DNA of 64,000 nucleotides from JARYGU01 sp033795365 (GCA_033795365.1 JARYGU010000015.1:82289-146288); one strand, 5' to 3'; shown: positions 51,129 to 59,964, counted from the first letter of the stretch. The notes: a model not told the origin generated them from the sequence alone. Numbers and translations are program-made.

Positions 51129-51899
51129 ATGAAAAACGCGAAACCAAAATCGAAATCCGCGGCGGTAAGGACGGCCGGCGCAAAACGCCGCACGGCAAAA
51201 CCCGGCACGGCCTATTGCGAGGACGAGCTGAACGAGATCTTCCGCCGCTTCTCCATCCAGCGCCCGGAACCGAAGGGCGAGCTGGAGCATGTGAACCCCT
51301 TCACGCTCGTCGTCGCCGTCGCGCTTTCCGCGCAGGCCACCGATGCCGGCGTCAACAAGGCGACGCGCGCCCTCTTCAAGATCGCCGACACGCCGGAAAA
51401 GATGCTGGCGCTCGGCGAGGAACGGCTTCGCGAGCATATCAAGACGATCGGGCTCTATCGCAACAAGGCGAAGAACGTCATCGCGCTCAGCCGGATGCTG
51501 ATCGAGAGGTTCGGCGGCGAGGTGCCGCGCAGCCGCGACGAGCTCGTGATGCTTCCGGGCGTCGGGCGCAAGACCGCCAATGTCGTTATGTCCATGGCTT
51601 TCGGCGAAGCGACGATCGCGGTCGACACCCATATCTTCCGCATCGCCAACCGGATCTGTCTGGCGCCGGGGAAAACCCCGGACGAGGTCGAGGACCATCT
51701 GCTGCGCGTAATTCCCGACAAGTATCTCTACCACGCGCATCACTGGCTGATCCTGCACGGGCGCTATGTTTGCAAGGCGCGAAGGCCGGAATGCGAACGC
51801 TGCGTCATCGCCGACATCTGCAAATCGCCGGAGAAGACCTGCGATATCCCCGCTCCCCTCGTCGAGCTGCCGCCGCAGGTGATCGGCGTCACGGCTTGA
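51129..51899 (+). CDS. nth: Endonuclease III (DNA glycosylase/AP lyase)
   Basis: A 256-residue base-excision-repair enzyme for oxidised pyrimidines. The helix-hairpin-helix LPGVGRKTANVV holds the catalytic lysine and VDTHIFRIANRI the catalytic aspartate. The C-terminal iron-sulfur loop CKARRPECERCVIADIC has the exact C-x6-C-x2-C-x5-C spacing. A basic N-terminal tail (KPKSKSAAVRTAGAKRR) precedes the core. The ATG at 51129 is preferred; 51105 is possible. Its 3' end overlaps the convergent TetR gene by 11 bp. Confidence 0.96.
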   Translation: MKNAKPKSKSAAVRTAGAKRRTAKPGTAYCEDELNEIFRRFSIQRPEPKGELEHVNPFTLVVAVALSAQATDAGVNKATRALFKIADTPEKMLALGEERLREHIKTIGLYRNKAKNVIALSRMLIERFGGEVPRSRDELVMLPGVGRKTANVVMSMAFGEATIAVDTHIFRIANRICLAPGKTPDEVEDHLLRVIPDKYLYHAHHWLILHGRYVCKARRPECERCVIADICKSPEKTCDIPAPLVELPPQVIGVTA

Positions 51900-52467
51900 G
51901 GAGCCCGTCGGCCAGCGTCGCGATCGCGGTTTCGAGATCCGCGCGGCTTTCACCTGCCTCTATGGCGATCGCCGCGCGGTCGAAGGCGGCCGAAAGCAGT
52001 GCCGTCAGCGCGCCGATCAGGCGGTCGGACTTGCCGGCGGCGGCAAGCGCCGCCGCAAGGCCGTCCCTCAGCGTGCCTTCCGCATTCTCGCTGTCGATTG
52101 CACCTATGCTTGCGAAGCCGAGGACCGCCGGCCCGTCGAGCAGCATGAGCCGCGTGCGCCCTTCCTTAGCCATGGCATCGAAATAGGCCGCCGCCCCCGC
52201 AAGCAGCGCCTCGCGCGGGGAACCGGCCGGCGCCGCCCTTTCCTCGATCGCCGCCGCTACGGCCTGCGCCTCCCTTTCGACGACGGCCCGGAAGAGTGCC
52301 TTCTTGTCCTCGAAATGATGATAGAGCGCGCCGCGGGTTACGCCGGCAGCCGCGACGATGTCCGGCGTGGCGGTCTCGACATAGCCTTTCTCGACGAAGA
52401 GCGCCCTTGCGGCCTCGATCAGGGCGCTGACAGTGCTTTCCGTACGTTCGCGATTGCTTCGGCTCAT
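51889..52467 (-). CDS. TetR/AcrR-family regulator controlling the VOC gene
   Basis: A 192-residue repressor-type protein. The DNA-binding domain is RTESTVSALIEAARALF...PDIVAAAGVTRGALYHHFEDKKALF, and a helical ligand domain follows. The start at 52467 follows AGAGAG. It is divergent from the VOC gene, with two TetR-type palindromes (52480-52500 and 52513-52529) in the 85-bp gap, so it very likely represses itself and the VOC gene. The inducer is unknown. Confidence 0.92.
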   Translation of the reverse strand: MSRSNRERTESTVSALIEAARALFVEKGYVETATPDIVAAAGVTRGALYHHFEDKKALFRAVVEREAQAVAAAIEERAAPAGSPREALLAGAAAYFDAMAKEGRTRLMLLDGPAVLGFASIGAIDSENAEGTLRDGLAAALAAAGKSDRLIGALTALLSAAFDRAAIAIEAGESRADLETAIATLADGLLKP

Positions 52468-52479
52468 TCTGCTCTCTTT

Positions 52480-52500
52480 ACATACAATCTGTTTGTATGT
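52480..52500. promoter_or_regulatory. TetR-type operator 1, ACATACAA-TCTGT-TTGTATGT
   Basis: A perfect inverted repeat with eight-base arms and a five-base centre, 13 bp before the TetR start on the minus strand. It has the ACATAC...GTATGT form common for AcrR/TetR repressors. Confidence 0.78.
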
Positions 52501-52512
52501 TAATAACAAGAA

Positions 52513-52529
52513 ACATGCAGACTGTATGT
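52513..52529. promoter_or_regulatory. TetR-type operator 2, ACATGCAG-A-CTGTATGT
   Basis: A near-perfect palindrome (one mismatch) sharing the ACAT/ATGT ends of operator 1, 24 bp before the VOC start. It probably covers the VOC promoter. Confidence 0.65.
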
Positions 52530-52552
52530 TAAATTCGGAGGGAGCGAAAGAG

Positions 52553-52981
52553 ATGAAAACGACGAGCTATTATCCTGTCATCATGACGGACGACGTGCAG
52601 GGCACTGCCGCCTTCTATTGCAGCCATTTCCGTTTCCAGCCGCTTTTTACCAGCGACTGGTATGTGCATCTGCAGTCGATTGAGAGCGAGCATGTCACCC
52701 TTGCCGTTCTCGATCTTAATCATGAGACGATCCCGCAGACGGGTCGCGGGCGGAAGGCCGCCGGCCTCCTCCTCAATTTCGAAGTCGAGGATGTCGATGC
52801 GGTCTACGAAGCCTGCAAGGCGGCGGGGCTGCCGATCTGGCTGGAACTCCGCGACGAGGATTTCGGTCAGCGCCATTTCATCGCCGCCGATCCGAACGGC
52901 GTGATGATCGACGTGATCAAGCCGATCCCGCCGAGCGCCGAATTTGCCGCCATGTACGACGAGACGGCGCTTCCCGGCTGA
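52553..52981 (+). CDS. VOC-family (glyoxalase/bleomycin-resistance-like) protein
   Basis: A 142-residue protein of two beta-alpha-beta-beta-beta modules: MKTTSYYPVIMTDDVQGTAAFY at the start, a second module at FEVEDVDAVYEACKAAG, and the closing PNGVMIDVIKP. Such proteins isomerise, dioxygenate or bind small electrophiles or drugs. The GGAGGGAGCGAAAGAG region sets the ATG at 52553. Control by the divergent TetR protein is strongly suggested by the two operators. The substrate is unknown. Confidence 0.9.
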   Translation: MKTTSYYPVIMTDDVQGTAAFYCSHFRFQPLFTSDWYVHLQSIESEHVTLAVLDLNHETIPQTGRGRKAAGLLLNFEVEDVDAVYEACKAAGLPIWLELRDEDFGQRHFIAADPNGVMIDVIKPIPPSAEFAAMYDETALPG

Positions 52982-52991
52982 GCCTCAGCCG
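52975..52991. terminator. Palindrome covering two convergent stop codons
   Basis: CGGCTGA-GCC-TCAGCCG holds the VOC stop (52979-52981) and the stop of the convergent CysZ-like gene (52985-52987) as symmetric TGA/TCA. It could act as a small bidirectional hairpin; no T-run is present. Confidence 0.4.
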
Positions 52992-53701
52992 CGAAACTCC
53001 GGGTCGCGCCGGGAGATCATCTTGTGCAGATGCACCATCAGCCCCGCGGCGAAAAGCGGCGTCATGAGGTTGACGATCGGGACGGCGAGAAAAGCGGCGA
53101 TCAGCAGGCCAGCGAGGAAGACGGTCGCCCGGTGCTTTGCCCGGAAAAGCCGCGCCTCCTGCGGCGGGCGGAAACGCATGGCGGCGAATTCGAAGAACTC
53201 GCGGCCGAGCAGGTAGCCGTTGACGAGGAAGAAGGCGACGAGGTTGACGCCGGGAACGAACAGCAGGAACAGCGCGACGATATTGCCGAGAATGACGATG
53301 CCGAGGAACTTGACCGAACCGGCGATCGCCGCACCGAGCGGCAGCGCGTTGCCGGCGGGATCGGCCGGATAGTCGCGCTTTTCGATGACCTCGGCCACAT
53401 CGTCGAGGAAAAGGCCGGCGATGATCGCCGTCACCGGCGCAAGGAGAAGCGCCAGCGCCAGAGCAAGCCCGATGCTCGCCAGGATGCCGAACACCACCGT
53501 CAGCCAGCCGGCCCAATCGGGAATGCCGGGCATGATCAGGCCTTCCAGCCAGGGAAGGGCGAAGGCGACGAAACTTTCGCGCAGCGCGAACCAGAGCACC
53601 AGAAGCACCAGGATCGTCAGTCCCAGGACTTTCCAGAAGACCCCGCGCGTCTGCGGTGCGAAGAGATTGGCAAGGGCGAGCCGCGCGGCTTCCAGGATCA
53701 T
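52985..53701 (-). CDS. EI24/CysZ-like membrane protein
   Basis: A 238-residue inner-membrane protein of the EI24 domain family, which contains the sulfate channel CysZ. It starts MILEAARLALANLFAPQTR and has four to five hydrophobic helices (VFWKVLGLTILVLLVLWFAL, FGILASIGLALALALLLAP, IVILGNIVALFLLFVPGVNL). The ATG at 53701 has GGAG eight bases upstream; 53728 is an alternative. A sulfate-uptake role is possible but cannot be concluded: no cysteine-synthesis genes are nearby. Confidence 0.83.
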   Translation of the reverse strand: MILEAARLALANLFAPQTRGVFWKVLGLTILVLLVLWFALRESFVAFALPWLEGLIMPGIPDWAGWLTVVFGILASIGLALALALLLAPVTAIIAGLFLDDVAEVIEKRDYPADPAGNALPLGAAIAGSVKFLGIVILGNIVALFLLFVPGVNLVAFFLVNGYLLGREFFEFAAMRFRPPQEARLFRAKHRATVFLAGLLIAAFLAVPIVNLMTPLFAAGLMVHLHKMISRRDPEFRG

Positions 53702-53941
53702 CCGTGTCACTCCGTGTCGCCGAAGCATGTAGGGCGTGAAGAATCCCGGCGCAAGTCGGCAGGCGAAGACGTCGCATTAAGCGGGCGTTAAAGGCGTGCC
53801 TCTAGACTTCCGCGTGCACGATATCGGCTTTCCGGTCCCGCATGATGCGCCGACCCGCCGATGGCATGCGGCCGCTTTGCGGACCGCCTGCCGGTCAAAG
53901 GGTGCGATTCTTCCGTTGCGTTTCACAGTATCGAGGTCTCC

Positions 53942-55960
53942 ATGCGCAATCTCAGGATCAGCCGGCTTCTACCCTTTCTCTTTGTCGTCATGGTGATCGT
54001 CGGCATCGTGCAGGGCGTCGTGGCCTTCCGCTCGCTCTCCTCCATGACCGGCCATATCGAGCGTATCGGCGAGGAACGCGTGCCGCAGATGAGCGCGATC
54101 CTGCAGATCAGCCATGCCTTCTCTGCGCTCAACGCCACCTATTCCGAACATCTTCTCTCGATGGATCCTGACGAGATCGTCCGCATAGAGGCGACGATCA
54201 AGGACCGCGCGGACCGCCTGGGGCAGATGATCGGCGCCTATGGCGCGGCGAATGCCGATCAGGCCGATGTCGCCGCTGCGGTGCAGGGTATCGAGGGGAA
54301 CCTCGCCACCTATCTCGCCGATTCCGAAAAGCTCAAGGAGTTCTCGGCGATCGCCGCGAAGGGTCCGGCGCTCGAAGTCTATCACGGTGCGATGAAGACG
54401 AGCGCGGATGCGATCGACGCGGCCCTGAAGGGCCTGGTCTCGGAAAACGAGGCGGTCACGGCGCGCACGATCCTCGAGGCGCGCGCCGAGGAGCGCTTCG
54501 CCTTTGCCCTGACCGTCGCCTCGCTTGCGCTTTCCGTCGGGCTTGCGGTCGCCGCGGTCTTCCTCGTCAACCGGCGCGTGGTGCGCCCGCTGAACGGCAT
54601 CGCCGGCGCGATGAAGAACCTGGCGGAAGGCGACCTGCAGAAAGAGATCCCGCATGCCGGACGCAGCGACGAGATCGGCGAGATGGCCGCCGCCGTCGCC
54701 GTCTTCCGCGACAATGCCGTCGAACGTCTCAGGCTCGAACGCCAGACGGAAGCCGATCGCGCGCATGCCGAAAGCGAACGCCAGCAGCGTGACGCCGAGC
54801 GCATCCGCGACGGGGGCAAGGTCCAGGAGGCCGTCTTCGCGCTCGGCGAGGCGCTTGGAAAGCTTGCTTCCGGCGACGTCACCTGCCGCATCGAGAAACC
54901 CTTCGAAGGCGACCTCGACCGCCTGCGCGTCGATTTCAACGACTCGGTCGGCCGTCTCAACGATGCGCTGCGCGAAGTGGGCGAGAACGCGCGGGCGATC
55001 AATGCCGGCGCCGGCCAGATCCGTGCGGCCGCGGACGACCTTTCGCGCCGGACCGAGCAGCAGGCCGCCTCCGTCGAGGAGACCGCCGCTGCGCTCGAGG
55101 AGATCACCACCACCGTCAAGGATTCGACCAAACGCGCCGAGGAAGCGGGCGAGCTCGTCGCCCGGACCCGCGCAGGAGCGGAGAAGTCCGGAGAGATCGT
55201 GCGCCGCGCCGTCGCCGCCATGCAGGAGATCGAGAAGTCGTCGAGCGAGATCACCAGCATCATCGGCGTGATCGACGACATCGCCTTCCAGACCAATCTG
55301 CTGGCGCTGAACGCCGGCGTCGAGGCTGCGCGCGCCGGGGATGCCGGCAAGGGCTTTGCCGTCGTCGCCCAGGAGGTGCGCGAGCTCGCGCAGCGCTCCG
55401 CCAAGGCCGCCAAGGAGATCAAGGGGCTCATCAACACGTCGGGCGAGCATGTGAAGAGCGGCGTGTCGCTGGTCGGCGAGACCGGTCGCTCTCTCCAGAC
55501 GATCGTCTCCGAGGTCCAGGAGATCAACGCTCACGTGCAGGCCATCGTCGAGGCCGCGCGCGAACAGTCGACCGGGCTGCAGGAGATCAACACCGCAGTC
55601 AATACGATGGACCAGGGCACGCAGAAGAATGCCGCGATGGTCGAGGAGACGACGGCGGCAAGCCACGGCCTGGCTTCGGAAGTCCAGGCGCTGAACGCGC
55701 TGATCGGCCGCTTCAATGTCGGCGGCAGCGCGGGCCATGCGGCCAGCCAGCCGCATCTTCAGGTGATTTCCACGGTCGCCGCGCCCGCTGCCGCAGCCGT
55801 CCCGGTTTCACGCAAATCGCCCGGCCAGTGGAACGTCAAGCCCGCAAGCGAGACGTCCCGCCCGATTTCCTCGCCGGCCCACGCCTTGAACCAGAAGCTC
55901 GCAGGCGCTCTTGGCGCGCGCCAGGATACGGGCATCGCCGACGATTGGGAGGAGTTCTGA
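53942..55960 (+). CDS. Methyl-accepting chemotaxis protein
   Basis: A 672-residue transmembrane chemoreceptor. Helix 1 is at about 9-29, a four-helix-type periplasmic ligand domain runs to about 205, and helix 2 is followed by a HAMP domain (VNRRVVRPLNGIAGAMKNLAEGD). The methylation region and the conserved tip (IDDIAFQTNLLALNAGVEAARAGDAGKGFAVVAQEVRELA) complete the signalling domain. The C terminus ends DDWEEF, a pentapeptide-like tether for CheR/CheB. A second HAMP-like segment is probable before the signalling coil. The ligand is unknown. An intrinsic terminator follows. Confidence 0.95.
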   Translation: MRNLRISRLLPFLFVVMVIVGIVQGVVAFRSLSSMTGHIERIGEERVPQMSAILQISHAFSALNATYSEHLLSMDPDEIVRIEATIKDRADRLGQMIGAYGAANADQADVAAAVQGIEGNLATYLADSEKLKEFSAIAAKGPALEVYHGAMKTSADAIDAALKGLVSENEAVTARTILEARAEERFAFALTVASLALSVGLAVAAVFLVNRRVVRPLNGIAGAMKNLAEGDLQKEIPHAGRSDEIGEMAAAVAVFRDNAVERLRLERQTEADRAHAESERQQRDAERIRDGGKVQEAVFALGEALGKLASGDVTCRIEKPFEGDLDRLRVDFNDSVGRLNDALREVGENARAINAGAGQIRAAADDLSRRTEQQAASVEETAAALEEITTTVKDSTKRAEEAGELVARTRAGAEKSGEIVRRAVAAMQEIEKSSSEITSIIGVIDDIAFQTNLLALNAGVEAARAGDAGKGFAVVAQEVRELAQRSAKAAKEIKGLINTSGEHVKSGVSLVGETGRSLQTIVSEVQEINAHVQAIVEAAREQSTGLQEINTAVNTMDQGTQKNAAMVEETTAASHGLASEVQALNALIGRFNVGGSAGHAASQPHLQVISTVAAPAAAAVPVSRKSPGQWNVKPASETSRPISSPAHALNQKLAGALGARQDTGIADDWEEF

Positions 55961-55982
55961 CCGGCCCGATAGATGACCTGCA

Positions 55983-56007
55983 AACGGCGCCTATCAGGCG
56001 CCGTTTT
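55983..56007 (+). terminator. Intrinsic terminator after the chemoreceptor gene
   Basis: AACGGCGCC (55983-55991) pairs with GGCGCCGTT (55997-56005) around a five-base loop, then TTTT. The stop codon of the convergent epmB (55994-55996) lies in the loop, and its last codons form the right arm. Confidence 0.85.
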
Positions 56008-57058
56008 CGTCCTCCGGCGGATAGAGGTGCTCTGCGCCGCGGAAATCGCGGACCCGGAAGCAGCCGTCGTCCGCCTCCTCGATCGACGCCGGAGCCGCGG
56101 GTACCTTGCCGTAGCCTCCCGGGATGTCGAGGATATAGGTCGGCTGGCAGAGGCCCGAGATCCGCCCGCGCAGTGCCTGGACGATCCTGCGCCCTTCCGC
56201 AAGGCTCAGGCGGAAATGGCCGGTGCCGGGCGCAAGATCGGGATGATGCAGGTAGTAGGGCCGGACGCGATTTTCCACGAAGGCGCGCATCAGTTCGGCA
56301 AGCACGTCCGGATCGTCGTTGACGCCCTTCAGGAGCACGGTCTGGCTGATCGCACCCACGCCGGTATCGATGATGCGGGCAATGGCGCGGCGTGCGGCCG
56401 GCGTCAGCTCGCGCGGATGGTTGGCATGGAGCGCGACATAGACGGTCTTTCCGGCGGCCTTCAGCGCCTGCAGAAGCTCATCGTCGATCCTTTCGGGCTC
56501 GACCACCGGGACCCGGGTATGGAAGCGGACAACCTTCACATGCGCGATTTCAGCCAGCCGGGCAGTGATCTCGCGCAGGCGGCGCGGGGAGAGCACCAGT
56601 GGATCGCCGCCGGTGAGGATCACCTCCCAGATATCCGGCCGCGCGGCGATATAGGCGATCGCCGCATCCAGCGCTTCCGGCGAAAGCGTGCCGAGGCCTT
56701 CCGGCCCCACCATCTCGCGCCGGAAGCAGAAGCGGCAATAGACCGGGCAGACATGCACCGCCTTCAGCAGCACGCGGTCCGGATAGCGATGCACGATGCC
56801 CTCGAGCGGACTGTGCGCCAGATCGCCGATCGGATCGGCCCGTTCTTCCGGCAATGTCACGAGCTCGGCCGGATCGGGAATGAACTGCCGGGCGATCGGA
56901 TCCGCCGGATCCGCCGGGTCGATCAGCGCGGCGATCGCAGGCGAAACCGCGACGGCATAGCGGCTCGCAACCTTCGCCGCGGCCGGCAGGCTCTCCGGCG
57001 CAAGCAGCCCCGCCGCCTCCAGTTCGGCGACCGTCCGCAGCGTGCGTGCGGCGCTCAT
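55994..57058 (-). CDS. epmB: EF-P beta-lysylation protein EpmB (lysine 2,3-aminomutase-like radical SAM enzyme)
   Basis: A 354-residue radical SAM enzyme that turns (S)-alpha-lysine into (R)-beta-lysine for elongation factor P. The iron-sulfur ligands C104, C108 and C111 are in VCPVYCRFC, followed by RREMVG, GGDPLVLSPRRL and the PLP-binding region near LLKGVNDDPDVLAELM and PYYLHHPD. It is shorter than catabolic KamA and has the EpmB-type N terminus. The start at 57058 overlaps the epmA stop (ATGA). Confidence 0.93.
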   Translation of the reverse strand: MSAARTLRTVAELEAAGLLAPESLPAAAKVASRYAVAVSPAIAALIDPADPADPIARQFIPDPAELVTLPEERADPIGDLAHSPLEGIVHRYPDRVLLKAVHVCPVYCRFCFRREMVGPEGLGTLSPEALDAAIAYIAARPDIWEVILTGGDPLVLSPRRLREITARLAEIAHVKVVRFHTRVPVVEPERIDDELLQALKAAGKTVYVALHANHPRELTPAARRAIARIIDTGVGAISQTVLLKGVNDDPDVLAELMRAFVENRVRPYYLHHPDLAPGTGHFRLSLAEGRRIVQALRGRISGLCQPTYILDIPGGYGKVPAAPASIEEADDGCFRVRDFRGAEHLYPPEDENGA

Positions 57059-58119
57059 GGCGCCGTCTCCGCGACCGGTGCCCACAGCACCTGCTCGATC
57101 CGCGACGCGTCCGTTGCCAGCATAACCAGCCGGTCGAAACCGAGCGCGATGCCGCTTGCCTCCGGCATGATCTCGAGCGCCGCCAGGAAATCCTCGTCCA
57201 GCGGATAGGCCTCGCCATAGACGCGGGCTTTCTCTGCCATCTCAAGCTGGAAGCGGCGGCGCTGCTCGGCGGCGTCCGTCAGTTCGCCGAAGGCGTTGGC
57301 GAGCTCGACGCCGCAGGCATAGAGCTCGAAGCGCTCGGCCACCCGGCCGTCATGCGGCGCAGGCCGGGCAAGCGCCGCTTCGGCAAGCGGATATTCACAG
57401 AGGATCGTCGCCCGGCCGAAGCCGAGATTGGGCTCGACGCGCTCGACCAGGACGCGGCTGAAGAGATCGGCCCAGGTGTCGTCATCGGCGACGCGCAATC
57501 CTTTCGCCCGCATGGCTCCCGCAAGCCCGTCGCGATCCGTCGCGCCGTCGCTTGCGATCGAGGCGAGCAGATCGACGCCGGCGAAGCGGTCGAAGGCTTC
57601 CGCCACGCTCAGCCGCTCCGGCTCCAGGAGCGGGTCCGCCTCGCTGCCCCGGTAGCGCAGCCTTGTCCCACCCGCCGTTTCGGCGGCAAGGGCGAGGATT
57701 TCCGCGCAATCCGCCATCAGGCTCTCATAGGTCTCGCCCGCCCGATACCATTCGAGCATCGTGAATTCCGGATGATGCAGCGGACCGCGCTCGCGGTTGC
57801 GGTAGACATGGGCGAAACAGGAGATGCGCCTCTCGCCGGACGCAAGCAGTTTCTTGCAGGCGAATTCCGGCGAGGTATGCAGGTAGAGCGCGGTGACGGC
57901 GCCGGAATGGCCGATCGCCTCGGTGCGGAAGGCATGCAGATGCGCCTCGTTGCCGGGCGAGACCTGCAGCGTCGCGGTGTCCACCTCCATGAAATCTCGG
58001 GCCGCGAAGAAAGACCGCAACGCCGCCTGGATGCGGTTTCGCGCGATCAGGAACGGCCGGCGATCGGCATGGACGTCGGGCGTCCACCAGGGAGAAGGTG
58101 CGGTTCGAAATGCGGTCAT
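57055..58119 (-). CDS. epmA: EF-P lysine lysyltransferase EpmA (GenX/PoxA)
   Basis: A 354-residue class II lysyl-tRNA-synthetase paralogue without the anticodon domain. It activates beta-lysine and attaches it to EF-P. Motif 2 is around FAHVYRNRERGPLHHPEFTMLEWY and motif 3 near GIALGFDRLVMLATD. It is translationally coupled to epmB and divergent from efp, whose start is 145 bp away, so all three modification partners lie together. EpmC, the hydroxylase, is not in the window and is known mainly from enterobacteria. Confidence 0.94.
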   Translation of the reverse strand: MTAFRTAPSPWWTPDVHADRRPFLIARNRIQAALRSFFAARDFMEVDTATLQVSPGNEAHLHAFRTEAIGHSGAVTALYLHTSPEFACKKLLASGERRISCFAHVYRNRERGPLHHPEFTMLEWYRAGETYESLMADCAEILALAAETAGGTRLRYRGSEADPLLEPERLSVAEAFDRFAGVDLLASIASDGATDRDGLAGAMRAKGLRVADDDTWADLFSRVLVERVEPNLGFGRATILCEYPLAEAALARPAPHDGRVAERFELYACGVELANAFGELTDAAEQRRRFQLEMAEKARVYGEAYPLDEDFLAALEIMPEASGIALGFDRLVMLATDASRIEQVLWAPVAETAP

Positions 58120-58263
58120 CGCGAGGTTTCTTCCGGCGTTCCGGCGGATGCACTGGTCTTTTGCCGGAATATAGGGTAGTTGCGGCCCCGAAACGCATTT
58201 CGCGCCCGGGGATGAAATCCTTCCGTCTCTACGACGCGCATCTCACAGATACAAGGAAGACTT

Positions 58264-58833
58264 ATGGTAAAGGTCATCGCTTCTTCGGTCCGCAAGGGCA
58301 ATGTGCTGGACGTCGACGGCAAGCTCTACGTCGTGCTCACCGCGCAGAACTTCCATCCGGGCAAGGGCACGCCGGTCACCCAGGTCGACATGCGCCGCAT
58401 CTCCGACGGCGTGAAGGTCTCCGAGCGCTACCGCACCACCGAGCAGGTCGAGCGCGCCTATGTCGAGGACCGCGAGCACACCTTCCTCTACGAGGATGGC
58501 GAAGGCTTCCACTTCATGAACCCGGAAAGCTACGACCAGGTGGCCATGTCGTCGGAGGACATCGGCGACCAGAAAGCCTATCTGCAGGAAGGCATGGCCG
58601 TCATGCTGTCGATCCACGAGGGCGTGGCGATCGCCATCGACCTGCCGCGCCATGTGACGCTGGAGATCACCGAGACCGAACCGGTCGTCAAGGGTCAGAC
58701 GGCCTCTTCCTCCTACAAGCCCGCCATGCTTTCCAACGGCGTGCGCACGCTGGTTCCGCCGCATATCCAGGCCGGCACCCGCGTCGTCATCGCCACCGAG
58801 GACGGCTCCTATGTGGAGCGTGCCAAGGACTGA
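58264..58833 (+). CDS. efp: Elongation factor P
   Basis: A 189-residue translation factor that relieves ribosome stalling at polyproline. It has three beta domains: an N-terminal KOW-like domain, whose tip loop FHPGKGTP carries the target lysine K34, and two OB folds ending RVVIATEDGSYVERAKD. Lys34 with epmA and epmB next door means it is modified with beta-lysine. The ATG at 58264 follows AAGGAAG. Confidence 0.97.
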   Translation: MVKVIASSVRKGNVLDVDGKLYVVLTAQNFHPGKGTPVTQVDMRRISDGVKVSERYRTTEQVERAYVEDREHTFLYEDGEGFHFMNPESYDQVAMSSEDIGDQKAYLQEGMAVMLSIHEGVAIAIDLPRHVTLEITETEPVVKGQTASSSYKPAMLSNGVRTLVPPHIQAGTRVVIATEDGSYVERAKD

Positions 58834-58950
58834 CCCTGCTTTCGCCGCCTCGCCGGCCGGAGGCAAGGCGGCATTTCCGCTTCCAACTTCGCGAAAATCC
58901 GTTATGACCGAAGACCGGCTCTTCCCTTTTTCGAGACGGACGGACTCTGC

Positions 58951-59964
58951 ATGACAAAATTCGACGTGCTGGCGGTCGGCAATGCGATCGTCGATATCAT
59001 CGCCCGCTGCGACGATGCCTTCATCACCGACAACGGCATCATCAAGGGCGCGATGAACCTGATCGACGCCGACAGGGCCGAGCTTCTCTATTCCCGCATG
59101 GGGCCGGCGCTCGAGGCCTCCGGCGGCAGCGCCGGCAACACCGCGGCGGGGGTCGCCAATTTCGGCGGCCGCGCCGCCTATTTCGGCAAGGTCGCAAATG
59201 ACCAGCTCGGCGAGATCTTCACGCACGACATCCATGCGCAGGGTGTGCATTTCGCCACCAGGCCGCTCGACCGTCACCCGCCGACGGCCCGCTCCATGAT
59301 CTTCGTCACGGAAGACGGCGAGCGCTCGATGAACACCTATCTCGGCGCCTGCGTCGAACTCGGCCCCGAGGATGTCGAGCCGGAGGTCGTCGCTTCCGCC
59401 AAGGTCACTTATTTCGAAGGCTATCTCTGGGATCCGCCGCGCGCCAAGGACGCGATCCGCGAATGCGCCCGGATCGCCCATGCGAACGGCCGCGAAGTCG
59501 CCATGACGCTTTCCGACAGCTTCTGCGTCCACCGCTACCGGAGCGAATTCCTCGACCTCATGCGCTCCGGCACGGTCGACATCGTCTTCGCCAACAAGGC
59601 GGAGGCGCTGGCGCTCTACGAGACCGAGGACTTCGAGCACGCGCTTTCGATGATCGGCAGGGACTGCCGGCTCGCCGCCGTCACGATGAGCGAGGAAGGC
59701 TCGATCATCGTCAGGGGTGACGAACGCATTGCGATCCAGGCGACCAAGATCCGCAACGTGGCCGATACGACGGGCGCGGGCGATCTCTATGCTGCCGGTT
59801 TCCTCTACGGCTATACGACGGGCCGTTCGCTCGAGGATTGCGGCAATCTCGGCAGCCTTGCCGCCGGCATCGTGATCGAGCAGATCGGTCCACGGCCGAT
59901 GCAGTCGCTGGAAGCTGCGGCGCGGGAGGCGGGGCTCCTTCCCGCCGAGGCGGCGGTCGGCTGA
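58951..59964 (+). CDS. PfkB-family sugar/adenosine kinase
   Basis: A 337-residue ribokinase-type kinase, most like adenosine kinase. The N-terminal VGNAIVDIIARCDDAF and the GGSAGNTAAGVANFGG substrate loop (about residues 54-69) are followed by the anion-hole and catalytic base motif DTTGAGDLYAAGFLYG. It probably salvages a nucleoside or phosphorylates a sugar; annotation as adenosine kinase is common in rhizobia but unproven by sequence alone. It is preceded by a GGACGG-type weak ribosome site. It lies downstream of efp with a 117-bp gap. Confidence 0.88.
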   Translation: MTKFDVLAVGNAIVDIIARCDDAFITDNGIIKGAMNLIDADRAELLYSRMGPALEASGGSAGNTAAGVANFGGRAAYFGKVANDQLGEIFTHDIHAQGVHFATRPLDRHPPTARSMIFVTEDGERSMNTYLGACVELGPEDVEPEVVASAKVTYFEGYLWDPPRAKDAIRECARIAHANGREVAMTLSDSFCVHRYRSEFLDLMRSGTVDIVFANKAEALALYETEDFEHALSMIGRDCRLAAVTMSEEGSIIVRGDERIAIQATKIRNVADTTGAGDLYAAGFLYGYTTGRSLEDCGNLGSLAAGIVIEQIGPRPMQSLEAAAREAGLLPAEAAVG

